Part shown: positions 32,451 through 41,889 of the stretch, piece by piece
How positions within the stretch are numbered: position 1 is the stretch's first letter
Layout: each line of letters begins with the position of its first letter
Translations under genes and position numbers: made by a program
Assembly: GCF_025699485.1 (NCBI RefSeq)
Contig: NZ_JANUXN010000004.1
Span: forward strand, 62,001-126,000
Source: Thauera carbonicopians
GTDB taxonomy: Bacteria; Pseudomonadota; Gammaproteobacteria; Burkholderiales; Rhodocyclaceae
Direction: 5' to 3'
Length of the DNA stretch: 64,000 bases
Notes under the pieces: generated by a model
Database searches by the model: none
What the model saw: only the letters and a program-made list of their open reading frames with translations
What the model was told of the DNA's origin: nothing

Positions 32451-32503
32451 GGCTGGCTTCCCGACAGGCACATAAGGGGGACCTAGGCTGCAGGTGGCTG
32501 GCT
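32451..32503 (-). repeat. AGCCAGCC leader element (FepA/BfeA-type receptor)
   Basis: On the minus strand TAGCCAGCCACC (32496-32503 core) and GGGAAGCCAGCC (32451-32458 core) are 45 bases apart, 34 bases before the start codon. Both phrases recur in the Fiu-type receptor leader in the same order. Confidence 0.55.
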
Positions 32504-32526
32504 ACGATTTGTCAAATTTATGCAAA

Positions 32527-32545
32527 CAATAATGATTCGTAACAA
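32527..32545 (-). promoter_or_regulatory. Fur-like element of the FepA/BfeA-type receptor gene
   Basis: Plus-strand CAATAATGATTCGTAACAA contains AATAATGATTCG, two good Fur hexamers, in an AT-rich stretch 110-128 bases before the receptor ATG. The third hexamer is weak, so this is less certain than the boxes at 4771, 29879 or 43787, but the position and neighbours fit. Confidence 0.55.
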
Positions 32546-32824
32546 GCATTGCAAAGATTTGTTCGTTTTTGTGACGAAGTTGGCTTCTGTTTTGTTGCAA
32601 TAATGAAACACATATGACGAATATGTGTCGGTCCGGATCGAGCCGTTCATCGTGCCGGCAAGGCATGGCTGCCGTGCAGCCGTTGCGGTATGGCGGGCTT
32701 CAGCTACAGCGGCGATGAAGCACGATCGGTCGGAGAGGAAGACGCTGGGCGCATGAAGCGCCTGCGCAAGGTTGCTGCAACGGCGCTGACCAGCGTGCGC
32801 CCGCTGGCGATCAGTCCGGGCGCG
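32546..32824. other. Intergenic region without visible gene
   Basis: This is the rest of the 407-base gap between the FepA/BfeA-type receptor (reading left from 32417) and the end of the hydroxyacid oxidase gene. The first 100 bases are AT-rich and may hold promoter parts. The remaining bases return to normal GC content. No terminator, RNA gene or convincing short frame was seen. GGCATGGCTGCCGTGCAGCC near 32662 can fold into a small stem of unknown meaning. Confidence 0.5.
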
Positions 32825-33919
32825 TCAGCCCTGGCGCCGGATGTCCGCCAGCGTGGCGCAGCCGGTGAGCGCCATCGCGATCTCGAGTTCGTCGCGCAGC
32901 AGGCGCAGCACGTGGGCGACGCCGAGCGGGCCGGCGGCGGCGAAGGCGTGCAGCCAGGCGCGGCCGATCATGACGGCGTCGGCGCCGCGGGCGATCGCCT
33001 TGACGATGTCGGTGCCGCGGCGGATGCCGCCGTCGAGCAGCAGCGGCACGGCGCCGCCGATGCGGTCGGCGATGGCGGGCAGGGCGTCGATGGTGGCGGG
33101 CTGGGTGTCGAGCGTGCGGCCGCCGTGGTTGGAGACGACAATGGCGTCGATGCCGGCGGCGACGGCCAGTGCGGCGTCGTCGGGGTGCATGACGCCTTTC
33201 AGGATCACCGGCAGGCGGGTGGCGGCGCGCAGGGCGTCGAGATCCTTCCAGGTGGGGGCGTGCGCCATCAGGCGGTCGAACACCTGGCTGCCGCCGGCCG
33301 GCAGCGGCGGCGCGGCGGGCTGCGGCATGCCGCGCAGGTTGGCGGCGTCGATGCCGGCCGGCAGATGGAAGCCGGCGCGGTGCTCGCGGTTGCGCGCGCC
33401 GGCGACCGGGGCGTCGACGGTGATGACCAGGGCAGAGTAGCCAACGGCTTCGGCGCGTTCGATCAGGTGGCGGTTGAAGCCGGCGTCGGGCTGCACGTAG
33501 AGCTGGAACCAAAGCGGGCCGGCGGCGTGGCGGGCGATGTCTTCGAGCGTGCAGCTCGCCAGCGTGCTGACCACCATGCAGGCGTCGAGCGCGGCGGCGG
33601 CCTGCACGGTGCCGGTTTCGCCGGCCGGATGGGCGAGCTTCTGATAGGCCACCGGCGCCAGCAGGATGGGGTGGGCGAGCTTGTGGCCGAGCAGTTCGAG
33701 CCGGGTGTTGCCGCCGCGCACGTCGGCCAGCACCCGCCCGCGCAGCGGAATGCGGTCGAAAGCGGTGCGGTTGTCGCGCAGCGTGATCTCGTCGGCGGCA
33801 CCGCTGCCGATGTAGGCCCAGGCGTTGTCATCCACCCGGGCGCGGGCCTGGGCTTCGTAGTCGCCGACGGCGGCGATCTCTTGCGGAATGGCGCTCAGCT
33901 TGGGCAGCGGGGTGGACAT
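32825..33919 (-). CDS. FMN-dependent alpha-hydroxy-acid oxidase/dehydrogenase
   Basis: 364 residues, complete member of the glycolate oxidase / lactate dehydrogenase LldD family. The TIM-barrel FMN motifs are clear: VSNHGGRTLD with the active-site histidine, LLLDGGIRRGTDIVKA and GADAVMIGR. ILLAPVAYQKLAHPAGE and STLASCTLEDIA are typical of the lactate-oxidase branch. The protein is cytosolic, with no membrane-binding loop obvious, so oxygen or a quinone could be the acceptor. The gene ends the minus-strand efflux group, eight bases after the OMF gene. Confidence 0.9.
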   Translation of the reverse strand: MSTPLPKLSAIPQEIAAVGDYEAQARARVDDNAWAYIGSGAADEITLRDNRTAFDRIPLRGRVLADVRGGNTRLELLGHKLAHPILLAPVAYQKLAHPAGETGTVQAAAALDACMVVSTLASCTLEDIARHAAGPLWFQLYVQPDAGFNRHLIERAEAVGYSALVITVDAPVAGARNREHRAGFHLPAGIDAANLRGMPQPAAPPLPAGGSQVFDRLMAHAPTWKDLDALRAATRLPVILKGVMHPDDAALAVAAGIDAIVVSNHGGRTLDTQPATIDALPAIADRIGGAVPLLLDGGIRRGTDIVKAIARGADAVMIGRAWLHAFAAAGPLGVAHVLRLLRDELEIAMALTGCATLADIRRQG

Positions 33920-33927
33920 CGGTGGGT

Positions 33928-35361
33928 TCAGCCTTCGGTCGTGTCGGTCGGGGAAGGCGGCACGATCCAGCCGCCGCCGAGCACTTTATACAGGTCCACC
34001 GCGGCGTTGAGGCGCGACAGGCGCTGCTGCACGATCGAATCCTGCACCGAGAAGAGGCTGCGCTGGGCGTCGAGCAGCGAGGAAAGGTCGTCGCTGCCCT
34101 CGCGATAGCGCAGCTCCGAGAGCCGCAGCGCGCGTTCGTATTCGGTACGGATGGCGAGCTGGGAGGCTTCCTGCTGCTGGCTGCGTTCGGCATTGGCGGC
34201 GGCGTCGTCGACTTCCTTCAGGGCGGTGAGCACCGCCTTGCGGTAGTTCTCCAGGACCTGGCGGCGTTGCGATTCGCTTGTCTCGACCGCGCCGCGCAGC
34301 CTGCCGCCGTCGAAGATCGACTGCAGCAGCGAGATCGCCAGGGTGCCGCTGGAGACCGGATTGGAGAGGTTCAGCAGGCCGAACTCGCCGCTGGAAAGCC
34401 CGCCGCTGGCGCTCAGGCTGAGCTTGAGCGGGAAGAGCGCGGCACGGGCGACGGTGATGTTGGCATCGGCCGCCGCGAGCTGCGCTTCCGCGGCCGCGAG
34501 GTCGGGGCGGCGCACCAGCAGTTCGGCCGGCACGAAGGGCGCGACGTGGGGAATCGCGAGCGGATCGAGGTTCCTCCCGGCGACGTCGAAGCCGACCGGC
34601 GTGGAGCCGACCAGGATCGCCAGCGCGCGCAGCAGTTGGCGCTCGGTGACTTCCAGCGGCAGGATGGCATCGCGCTGCGACAGCACGGTGCCGCGCTGGC
34701 GGCTGAGATCGAGGGCCGAGGCGGCGCCGTTGCGGTAGCGCGCCTCGACGATCTTGAACAGGCGTTCGGCGATGGCGAGGTTTTCGCGGGCGATGTCGAG
34801 CCGCGCACGTTGCGACAGGATCTGCGTGTAGGCATTGACCACGCCCGCGACCAGCGACAGCCGGGTGGCCTCGTAGTCGTAGCGGGTGGCGGCGAGGCTG
34901 TAGCGCGAGCCTTCGTAGCGCGCGATGTTGCTGCCCCAGACGTCGATCTCGTAGCTGATGCCGAGACTGGCCTGGGAGCCTCTGCTGTTGCTGGAGCCGT
35001 CGCTGTCGCGGCTGCCGGTGGTGCTGGTGTCGAGGCGCAGATCGACGGTCGGGAACAGCGAGGTACGGGCACTGCGGGCGGCGATCTCGGCCTGCAGCAC
35101 CCGTTCGGTGGCGACGGCGAGATCGGGGCTGCCGGCGAGCGCACGCTCGATCAGGGCATCGAGTTCGGCCGAGCCGAACTGCCGCCACCATTCGGCATCG
35201 ATCGAACTGGCGGCAGCCTCGCTGGCGGCGGCTTCGTCCCAGGTGGCGGGGATGTCGAACGAGGCGCCGGGGTGGGCGATGGGCAGCGCGCAGCCGCCGA
35301 CGGCGAGCGCGGCGGCGACGGCCAGCATGGCGGGCAGGGTGCGGAGATGCGGAGCGGACAT
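33928..35361 (-). CDS. Outer-membrane efflux lipoprotein, NodT/OprM family
   Basis: 477 residues from ATG 35361. Lipobox A-V-G-G-C near residue 24 marks a lipoprotein. Two OEP repeats follow (LARRRDL-type signature LLVRRPDLAAAEAQLAAADANI), giving the TolC-like trimeric channel. A GTG at 35391 overlaps the macB stop (GTGA) and is also possible, adding ten residues. Together with MacA and MacB it completes a tripartite efflux pump encoded in order macA-macB-OMF. Confidence 0.92.
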   Translation of the reverse strand: MSAPHLRTLPAMLAVAAALAVGGCALPIAHPGASFDIPATWDEAAASEAAASSIDAEWWRQFGSAELDALIERALAGSPDLAVATERVLQAEIAARSARTSLFPTVDLRLDTSTTGSRDSDGSSNSRGSQASLGISYEIDVWGSNIARYEGSRYSLAATRYDYEATRLSLVAGVVNAYTQILSQRARLDIARENLAIAERLFKIVEARYRNGAASALDLSRQRGTVLSQRDAILPLEVTERQLLRALAILVGSTPVGFDVAGRNLDPLAIPHVAPFVPAELLVRRPDLAAAEAQLAAADANITVARAALFPLKLSLSASGGLSSGEFGLLNLSNPVSSGTLAISLLQSIFDGGRLRGAVETSESQRRQVLENYRKAVLTALKEVDDAAANAERSQQQEASQLAIRTEYERALRLSELRYREGSDDLSSLLDAQRSLFSVQDSIVQQRLSRLNAAVDLYKVLGGGWIVPPSPTDTTEG

Positions 35362-35387
35362 GGATGAGCGGAAAGACGGGGAGGGGG

Positions 35388-37361
35388 TCACTCGGAGGCC
35401 AGCGCGACGACCGGATCCAGCCGGGCGGCCTTGCGCGCCGGCAGGTAGCCGAACACCAGGCCAGTGGCGAAGGCGCAGCCGAAGGCGAGCACGACCGGCA
35501 GCAGGGTGTATTTCACCTGGGTGCCGAAGAAGGCGATGATGGCCGCGGTGCCGAGCCCGGCAGCGACGCCGATGGCACCGCCGATGGCCGACACCACCAG
35601 TGCCTCGATCAGGAACTGCTGCAGGATGTTCCTCATGCGCGCGCCGGTCGCCATGCGGATGCCGATTTCGCGGGTGCGCTCGGTGACCGACACCAGCATG
35701 ATGTTCATGACGCCGATGCCGCCCACCAGCAGCGAAATCGCCGCCACGGTGCCGAGCAGGATCGTCAGGGTGTTCTGCGTCGCCGACACGGTGTCGATGA
35801 TCGAGGCCATGTTGCGGATCTGGAAATCCTCCCTGCCGTGGCGATTGAGCAGCAGCGCGTGGACCTCGTCCTGGGTATCGTCGATGCGGTCGACGTTGGC
35901 CACCGCCACGGTGACGTTGCGCAGGAAGCGCTGACCGGTGATGCGCAGGCTGGCGGTGGTGTAGGGCATGAAGATCACGTCGTCCTGGTCCTGGCCGAAG
36001 GCGGTGGCGCCCTTGCCGCTCATGGTGCCGATCACCTGGAAGGGGATGTTGTTGACCACCACGTACTGGCCGATGGGGTCGGCGCCGGCGAACAGCGCGT
36101 TGGCGACGGTCTGGCCGAGCACGGCGACGGTGGCGTAGCGGGAGACGTCGTCGGCGCTGAAGAAGGTGCCGCTGGCGACCGCCCAGGTGCGCGCGATGAC
36201 GTAATCTTCGGATGTACCGTTGATCTGGGTGCGGTGGTCGTTGCTGCCGTAGCGCAGCGTGACGCTGCTCGACTGCTCTGGCACCGCGGCGCGGATGTTC
36301 GGCAGGTCGCGGATCGCGTCCACGTCCTCGGGCACCAGCGTGGCGGTGTTGTCGCGCCCGCGCTGGTTGGGTGCGCCGGGGCGGATGGTCAGCAGGTCGG
36401 TGCCCATGGCGCTGATCTGGTCGACCACTTTCTGCTTGGCGCCGTCGCCGATGGCGAGCATGGCGATCACCGAGGCGACGCCGATGACGATGCCGAGCAG
36501 GGTCAGGATGGTGCGGAACAGGTTGGCGCGCAGCGCGCGCAGCGCGGTGCGGGTGGCTTCGACGATGTCGGTCAAGGACGAGCTGCGGTCCACCTGCGGG
36601 CTGAAGTCGGGCTCCGGGCCTTCGGGCCGCCGCGGGCCGGGGTCGGCGACGACGTGGCCGTCGCGGATCTCGATGACGCGCTGAGCCTGCTCCGCCACTT
36701 CGCGGGCGTGGGTGATCAGGATGATGGTGTGGCCGTCGGCGGACAGCTGCCGCAGCAGCTTCATGACGTCTTCGCCGCTCTTGCTGTCGAGCGCGCCGGT
36801 CGGTTCGTCGGCAAGGATGATGCGGCCACCGTTCATCAGCGCGCGCGCGATCGAGACGCGCTGCTGCTGGCCGCCGGAGAGCTGGTTGGGGCGGTGATGG
36901 CTGCGTTCGGCGAGGCCGAGCGCGTCGAGCAGGGCTTCGGCGCGGGTGTGGCGCTCGGCCGGCGGCATGCCGGAGTAGATCGCCGGCACTTCGACGTTTT
37001 CACGTGCGGTGGCGCCGCCGATCAGGTTGTAGCTCTGGAACACGAAGCCGAAGGCTTCGCGCCGCAGGCGGGCGAGCTCGTCGCGGTCGAAACCGGAGAC
37101 GTCCTGGCCCATGAAGCGGTAGGTGCCGCTGGTGGGGCGGTCGAGGCAGCCGAGGATGTTCATCAGCGTCGATTTGCCCGAGCCGGAGGCGCCCATGATG
37201 GCGACGAATTCGCCCGGATGGATGGCGAGGTCGATGCCGTGCAGCACGCGCGTCTCGACTTCACCATTGACGAAAGTCCGCGTGATGCCGGACAGCTCGA
37301 TCAGCGGCTGGGCGGCTTTTGCCGCCTGCGCGCTGGCGGGAGAGAAAATCTCGCGCTTCAC
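35388..37361 (-). CDS. macB: MacB-type efflux ABC transporter (ATPase-permease fusion)
   Basis: 657 residues starting with GTG 37361, which overlaps the macA stop (GTGA). N-terminal ATPase: Walker [10 protein letters not shown], signature LSGGQQQR, Walker B IILADEP. Then one helix, the periplasmic MacB domain and three C-terminal helices ([26 protein letters not shown] is the FtsX signature region). Exports macrolides, peptides or other substrates with MacA and an outer-membrane channel. Substrate here unknown. No specific regulator is adjacent. Confidence 0.95.
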   Translation of the reverse strand: MKREIFSPASAQAAKAAQPLIELSGITRTFVNGEVETRVLHGIDLAIHPGEFVAIMGASGSGKSTLMNILGCLDRPTSGTYRFMGQDVSGFDRDELARLRREAFGFVFQSYNLIGGATARENVEVPAIYSGMPPAERHTRAEALLDALGLAERSHHRPNQLSGGQQQRVSIARALMNGGRIILADEPTGALDSKSGEDVMKLLRQLSADGHTIILITHAREVAEQAQRVIEIRDGHVVADPGPRRPEGPEPDFSPQVDRSSSLTDIVEATRTALRALRANLFRTILTLLGIVIGVASVIAMLAIGDGAKQKVVDQISAMGTDLLTIRPGAPNQRGRDNTATLVPEDVDAIRDLPNIRAAVPEQSSSVTLRYGSNDHRTQINGTSEDYVIARTWAVASGTFFSADDVSRYATVAVLGQTVANALFAGADPIGQYVVVNNIPFQVIGTMSGKGATAFGQDQDDVIFMPYTTASLRITGQRFLRNVTVAVANVDRIDDTQDEVHALLLNRHGREDFQIRNMASIIDTVSATQNTLTILLGTVAAISLLVGGIGVMNIMLVSVTERTREIGIRMATGARMRNILQQFLIEALVVSAIGGAIGVAAGLGTAAIIAFFGTQVKYTLLPVVLAFGCAFATGLVFGYLPARKAARLDPVVALASE

Positions 37362-38794
37362 AGCCGCGGTCCCGGACCCATCATCGGCGGGCGGTTGCCG
37401 CCCGGCTGGCCACCGGGCTGGTTGCCACCCGCTGTGGCGACGCCGGCCACGACCCGATCGCCCTCTTCGAGGCCGGACAGCACCTGCGCAGCGACCCGGT
37501 TGGAGATGCCGATGGTGATGAGGCGCTCCTCGATGCTGTTGTCGGGCCTGAGCACCCGCACCGTGGCCTGGCGCGCTGCGCCGGTGGCGGCCTGCATACC
37601 TTCGCGCGGGCCTCGGCCGGTGCGCCGGAAGGCCTCGCCGGCGCCGCCGGCTTCGGCGCCCGCCTGGGCGCGAGGCCCGCGGCGTTCGCCATCCGGCCTG
37701 CCGGGGCGGCCGGCGTCGCTGCCGTCTCCGGCTTCGGCGGCTGTCCGCATGCGTGGTGCCGGGCGCTCGTCCCCGGCCGTGTCGGCCCCGGCGCCCTGCG
37801 GACGCAGCGGGCGGATCTGGCTCAGCGCGCCCAGCGGCACCTGCAGCACGTCGCGCGCCTGGGCAACGATGAAGTAGACCTGGGCGGTCATCTGCGTCAT
37901 CAGTTCGCCGTTGTCGTTGGGCACGTCGAACAGCGCGTTGTACAGCACGACGTTGTTGGTGACGGTGGGCGTGGGTTCGATCTTGGCCAGCTTGCCGTAC
38001 CAGCGCTTGCCCTGGCCGCCCAGCGTGGTGAAGTAGGCGTCCATGCCGGTGCGCAGCCGGCTGATGTCGGCCTCCGACACCTGGGTCTGCACCGTCATCG
38101 TGGTGAGGTCGGCCACCTGCAGGATGGTCGGTGCCGACTGGTTGGTGTTCAGGGTCTGGCCCTGGCGGGCGGAGATGGATACCACGGTGCCGTTCATCGG
38201 CGACAGGATGTTGGAGTACTGCAGGTTGGCCTCGTCGGCGCGCAGGCTGGATTCGTTCTGCTCGATCTGGGCACGCAGCGCTTCGAGCGAGGCTTCGGCC
38301 GACTTGGCGTTGGCTTCGGCCGTCTGCAGGCTTTCCTGGGTGGTGGCGTCCTCGGCCATCAGCGCTTTCTGGCGGCGAAGCTGGATGCGGGCCAGCGCGA
38401 GCTGCGCCTCGCGGTCCTTGAGCGTGGCGCGCAGGTTGCGCAACTGGGCGCGCGAGGCATCGACTTTCGACAGGTACACGGTGGAGTCGATTTCGCCGAG
38501 CAGGTCGCCTTCCTTGACCACCGAGCCGACTTCGACGTGGATCTTCTTCAACTGGCCGGAGACCTGGGCGCCGACATCGACGTAGTCGCGCGGCTGCAGC
38601 GTGCCGGTGGCGGTGACGACGTCCTCGATGTCGCCGCGCTGCACGCTGGCGAACTGGTAGGCAGCAGCGCCGTTGCTGCCGGTTAACTGCGACCAGGTCA
38701 GCCAGGTACCGGCGCCGGCAAGGGCGAGCAGCAGCACGACGAGGCCGGTGCGCAGGGCGCGGTTCTTCTTCGGGCGGGAGGGTGGGGCGGTCAT
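37358..38794 (-). CDS. macA: MacA-type periplasmic adaptor protein
   Basis: 478 residues. Single N-terminal helix ([19 protein letters not shown]), biotinyl-lipoyl halves around a long coiled coil (residues about 105-190: [21 protein letters not shown]) and a beta-barrel domain. It is longer than E. coli MacA (371) mainly because residues about 325-400 are a Gly/Arg/Asp-rich low-complexity insert ([15 protein letters not shown]) and because of a Gly/Pro-rich tail. First gene of the efflux operon. Its promoter must lie in the 277-base divergent region shared with the cytochrome c peroxidase gene. Confidence 0.93.
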   Translation of the reverse strand: MTAPPSRPKKNRALRTGLVVLLLALAGAGTWLTWSQLTGSNGAAAYQFASVQRGDIEDVVTATGTLQPRDYVDVGAQVSGQLKKIHVEVGSVVKEGDLLGEIDSTVYLSKVDASRAQLRNLRATLKDREAQLALARIQLRRQKALMAEDATTQESLQTAEANAKSAEASLEALRAQIEQNESSLRADEANLQYSNILSPMNGTVVSISARQGQTLNTNQSAPTILQVADLTTMTVQTQVSEADISRLRTGMDAYFTTLGGQGKRWYGKLAKIEPTPTVTNNVVLYNALFDVPNDNGELMTQMTAQVYFIVAQARDVLQVPLGALSQIRPLRPQGAGADTAGDERPAPRMRTAAEAGDGSDAGRPGRPDGERRGPRAQAGAEAGGAGEAFRRTGRGPREGMQAATGAARQATVRVLRPDNSIEERLITIGISNRVAAQVLSGLEEGDRVVAGVATAGGNQPGGQPGGNRPPMMGPGPRL

Positions 38795-39013
38795 CGTTTG
38801 CGTCGTTCAGTGGTTCGGAATGGGGCGGGCGCGGCCTGGAATGCCGGTACTGCGCCCCGCGGCCAGGATTGGACGCCGCCAAGCATAGTGACTGGCCTGT
38901 GTCGGCGTGTATCGAATTGCAGCCCTTGCGTGACAAGCGACCGTTGCAAGTGAATGTTTCTTGATGCCGGTCAACAAACGGTCCGGAAGAGCTGGGTCTA
39001 ATGGCCGTGGAAA

Positions 39014-39030
39014 TTTAGACGTCGTCTAAA
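39014..39030. promoter_or_regulatory. PerR/Fur-family operator: perfect 7-3-7 palindrome
   Basis: TTTAGACGTCGTCTAAA consists of perfect arms TTTAGAC and GTCTAAA around GTC. It ends 41 bases before the cytochrome c peroxidase ATG, where it would cover the promoter. It differs from the Fur boxes of this window, so it likely belongs to another regulator, most simply the PerR/Fur-family protein encoded just after the peroxidase gene. Confidence 0.7.
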
Positions 39031-39071
39031 AACGGCGGCAGAGCACTTTCAAGCGCACAAGGAGAATCAAC

Positions 39072-40067
39072 ATGAGAATCAAGGCAATCGCGGCCGCTAC
39101 CGCACTCGTCGTGGCCGGCTCCGCATGGGCTGCCACGGTCCGCGACGAGCCGATCCAGCCGATCGAGCCGGCCAAGGTCGTCAATCCGGCGATGGTCGAA
39201 CTGGGCAAGAAGCTGTACTTCGATCCGCGCCTGTCGCGCTCGGGCTTCATCTCCTGTAATTCCTGCCACAACCTGTCGATGGGCGGCAGCGACAACCTGA
39301 AGACCTCGATCGGCGACAAGTGGCAACAGGGCCCGATCAACTCGCCCACCGTGCTCAACTCCAGCCTGGCGGTGGCGCAATTCTGGGACGGTCGTGCGGC
39401 CGACCTGAAGGAACAGGCGGGCGGCCCGATCGCCAACCCGGGCGAGATGGCCTTCACCCACGATCTGGCAATCGATACGCTGCGTTCGATCCCGGGCTAT
39501 GTGTCCGAGTTCAAGTCGGTGTTCGGCTCCGCGGCGATCAACATCGACAAGATCACCCAGGCGATCGCGGCCTTCGAGGAAACGCTGGTGACGCCGAATT
39601 CGCCGTTCGACCAGTGGCTGAAGGGTGATGACAAGGCGCTGACCGACCGCGAACTGGCCGGCTACGGCCTGTTCAAGGAAAGCGGCTGCGTGGCCTGCCA
39701 CAACGGCCCGGCCGTGGGCGGCACCTCGTTCCAGAAGATGGGCCTGTTCGAGCCGTACAAGACCAACAACCCGGCCGAAGGTCGTGCTGCGGTCACCGGC
39801 AAGGACGAAGACCGCATGAACTTCAAGGTGCCGACGCTGCGCAACGTGGAACTGACCTATCCCTACTTCCACGACGGCGAAGCCGCGACGCTGGAAGAGG
39901 CGGTCGACATCATGGGGCGCCTGCAACTGGGCCGCAAATACAGCGAGCAGGAAATCGCCGACATCGTCGCCTTCCTGAAGACGCTGACCGGTGACCAGCC
40001 GACCTTCGTGATGCCGCTGCTGCCGCCGTCGTCCAACGACACGCCGAAGCCGAACCCCTGGCAGTAA
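39072..40067 (+). CDS. ccpA: Di-heme cytochrome c peroxidase
   Basis: 331 residues with a signal peptide (MRIKAIAAATALVVAGSAWA) and two heme-c sites, CNSCH (C62-H66) and CVACH in the second half, plus WDGRAADLKEQAGGPI and the methionine region typical of bacterial CcpA. Reduces hydrogen peroxide in the periplasm with electrons from small cytochromes. The AAGGAG ribosome site is at normal distance. A perfect operator palindrome lies upstream and a terminator follows at once. The co-located Fur-family regulator suggests peroxide control. Confidence 0.95.
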   Translation: MRIKAIAAATALVVAGSAWAATVRDEPIQPIEPAKVVNPAMVELGKKLYFDPRLSRSGFISCNSCHNLSMGGSDNLKTSIGDKWQQGPINSPTVLNSSLAVAQFWDGRAADLKEQAGGPIANPGEMAFTHDLAIDTLRSIPGYVSEFKSVFGSAAINIDKITQAIAAFEETLVTPNSPFDQWLKGDDKALTDRELAGYGLFKESGCVACHNGPAVGGTSFQKMGLFEPYKTNNPAEGRAAVTGKDEDRMNFKVPTLRNVELTYPYFHDGEAATLEEAVDIMGRLQLGRKYSEQEIADIVAFLKTLTGDQPTFVMPLLPPSSNDTPKPNPWQ

Positions 40068-40082
40068 GGGGGGGCCGATGGT

Positions 40083-40121
40083 CCGGCCGTTCCGTGCTGA
40101 CGGAATGGCCGGGGTTTTTTT
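40083..40121 (+). terminator. Rho-independent terminator of the peroxidase gene
   Basis: Stem CCGGCCGTTCCGT with ACGGAATGGCCGG around a GCTG loop, followed by GGTTTTTTT; it begins 15 bases after the peroxidase stop. This makes the regulator gene at 40193 a separate unit or dependent on read-through. Confidence 0.9.
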
Positions 40122-40192
40122 GCAGGGATGGCGCCACGGCGCGTGGCACCATCCCGACGACAAGATCGAGGTCCGGACGGGCCCAGAGAGAC

Positions 40193-40609
40193 ATGAACGT
40201 TCACACCACAGAAGATGCGATCGCCTGCCTGCGCAGCGTCGGCGTCCCGATCACCCAGCAGCGCATCGAGATTGCGCGCGTGTTGTTCGCGCGCCCCGTC
40301 CATCTGTCTGCCGACCAGGTGCTGGAGCGGGTGCGCGTCAACGCGCCCGAGACTTCGCGCGCCACGGTCTACAACACGCTGCGCCTGTTCCGCGAGAAGA
40401 ACTTGGTACGCGAACTGATCATCGATCCGGACCGGGTGGTGTTCGATTCGAACACCGACCCGCATTACCACCTGTACGACGTCGATACCGGTGAAGTGCG
40501 CGACGTTGCCGCCGATGAACTGAAGGTCGTCGGCGTGCCGCGCCTGCCCGAGGGCGCCGAACTGGAGCATCTCGACGTGATCATCCGGGTGCGCAGCAAG
40601 CGCGGCTGA
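40193..40609 (+). CDS. Fur-family transcriptional regulator, PerR/Irr-like
   Basis: 138 residues. Winged helix (QQRIEIARVLFARPVHLSADQV; SRATVYNTLRLFREKNLV) and a short C-terminal domain with HYHLYDVDTGEV, where HxH marks the regulatory metal site. The structural-zinc cysteines of Fur and classical PerR are missing (only one Cys, at 12). Such cysteine-poor forms occur among PerR/Irr-type proteins of proteobacteria. It lies after a peroxidase gene that has a palindromic operator, so peroxide sensing is the best guess. Start at 40193 with GAGAG upstream. Confidence 0.87.
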   Translation: MNVHTTEDAIACLRSVGVPITQQRIEIARVLFARPVHLSADQVLERVRVNAPETSRATVYNTLRLFREKNLVRELIIDPDRVVFDSNTDPHYHLYDVDTGEVRDVAADELKVVGVPRLPEGAELEHLDVIIRVRSKRG

Positions 40610-40630
40610 GTGTGCCGGTGCCGGACGTGC

Positions 40631-40659
40631 GTCGGGCCGCAGGATGCGGCCCGACTTTC
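40631..40659 (+). terminator. Terminator after the Fur-family regulator
   Basis: GTCGGGCCGC and GCGGCCCGAC form a ten-base perfect stem with a five-base loop, followed by TTTCC; it lies between the convergent regulator gene and exbD. The T-tract is short on the plus side. Confidence 0.75.
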
Positions 40660-40688
40660 CGTGCTGCCTTTATCTACCGCTCAGCCGC

Positions 40689-41117
40689 TCATTCGGCGGG
40701 TGCGCTTTCCGGCAGGGTGATGAAGCCCATCTTCTCGATGCCGGCCTCGCGCGCCTGCGACATGACTTCCGCCAGCTTCTGGTAGCGCGTCTCGCGGTCT
40801 GCACGCAGGTGCAGCTCGGGCTGGGGCTTCTGCTCGGCCGCCGCCTGCAGGCGCAACGGCAGCGCAACCTGGTCGAGCGGTTCGTTATTCCAGAACAACT
40901 GGCCTTCGCCGTTGATCGCCAGCGACACGGTTTCGGGCTTTTCCTCGTTGGGCTGGCTCGACGCCTGGGGCAGGTCGATCTTGACCGAGTGCGTCAGCAG
41001 CGGTGCGGTGATCATGAACACGATCAGCAGCACCAGCATGACGTCGATCAGCGGAACCATGTTGATTTCGCTTTGCAGGGGACGGCTGTCCCCGTTGTTG
41101 AAGCCGCCGAATGCCAT
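40689..41117 (-). CDS. exbD: ExbD/TolR family biopolymer transport protein
   Basis: 142 residues: one membrane helix near residues 20-42 with the essential aspartate (INMVPLIDVMLVLLIVFMITAP; D25 region), then a small periplasmic domain. Works with ExbB and TonB to convert proton motive force into movement that opens the outer-membrane receptors. It begins directly after the exbB stop. Third gene of tonB-exbB-exbD. Confidence 0.95.
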   Translation of the reverse strand: MAFGGFNNGDSRPLQSEINMVPLIDVMLVLLIVFMITAPLLTHSVKIDLPQASSQPNEEKPETVSLAINGEGQLFWNNEPLDQVALPLRLQAAAEQKPQPELHLRADRETRYQKLAEVMSQAREAGIEKMGFITLPESAPAE

Positions 41118-41885
41118 TTACGCTGCTCCGCTGGCCGGCGCGGCGCTCGCTGCCGGAGCCGCCGAGCGCTCCTTGGCGGTTTGCGCCACGCTCACCGGGG
41201 CGATGCGGGCGCCGGTCGAGAACCAGGCCTGCAGGTCGTGGGCGAAGGCATCGAGCTCGGACAGCTCGACGCGGTTGGCGCGGGTGACGGCGTTGTAGGC
41301 CAGCACTGCCGGGATCGCGACGAAGAGGCCGAAGGCGGTCATGATCAGTGCTTCGCCGACCGGGCCGGCAACCTTGTCCAGCGTCGCCATGCCCGAGGTG
41401 CTGATGTTGACCAGCGCGTGGTAGATGCCCCACACCGTGCCGAACAGGCCGACGAAAGGTGCGGTGGAGCCGATCGAGGCCAGCACGGTCATGCCCGATT
41501 CCAGGCCGGCGGTCGACAGCGCGATCGACTTGCGCAGGGAACGGGTCAGGACTTCGTCGGCATCGAGCTTGCTGCCCAGCGTGTCGTTGCCGGCATGGCG
41601 GCGGATGTGTTGTGCTGCGGCCGCGCCCTGCTGGGCGAGGGCTTCGAAGGACGAACCGGGGGCCAGTTCGCTGAGCCGCTTCAGGCCGGCGTCGAGGTTA
41701 GGGGCGGTCCAGAAGGCTTCGATCGCGCCCACCTGGCGGCGAGTGCGCAACTGGCGCAGGCCGCGCACCAGAATCAGATACCAGCTCGCGATCGACATCA
41801 GCATCAGGATCACAGCGATGCCACGGATTACGAGGTCGGACTGCTCCCACAGATGAGCGATGCCGAAGGCTTGCGTTGCTTCCAT
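41118..41885 (-). CDS. exbB: ExbB/MotA-TolQ-ExbB proton channel protein
   Basis: 255 residues, three membrane helices: near residues 12-35 (SDLVIRGIAVILMLMSIASWYLILVRG), then the pair SGMTVLASIGSTAPFVGLFGTVWGIYHAL and EALIMTAFGLFVAIPAVLAYN with the family signature. The C-terminus adds an Ala/Pro-rich tail. Partner of ExbD. It follows tonB by four bases, so the three genes form one operon that powers all the TonB receptors of this window. Confidence 0.95.
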   Translation of the reverse strand: MEATQAFGIAHLWEQSDLVIRGIAVILMLMSIASWYLILVRGLRQLRTRRQVGAIEAFWTAPNLDAGLKRLSELAPGSSFEALAQQGAAAAQHIRRHAGNDTLGSKLDADEVLTRSLRKSIALSTAGLESGMTVLASIGSTAPFVGLFGTVWGIYHALVNISTSGMATLDKVAGPVGEALIMTAFGLFVAIPAVLAYNAVTRANRVELSELDAFAHDLQAWFSTGARIAPVSVAQTAKERSAAPAASAAPASGAA

Positions 41886-41889
41886 TGTT

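Noticed and set aside
32662-32681. GGCATGGCTGCC GTGCAGCC as a riboswitch or terminator
   Set aside because: The stem is short and lacks a T-tract or conserved riboswitch boxes.
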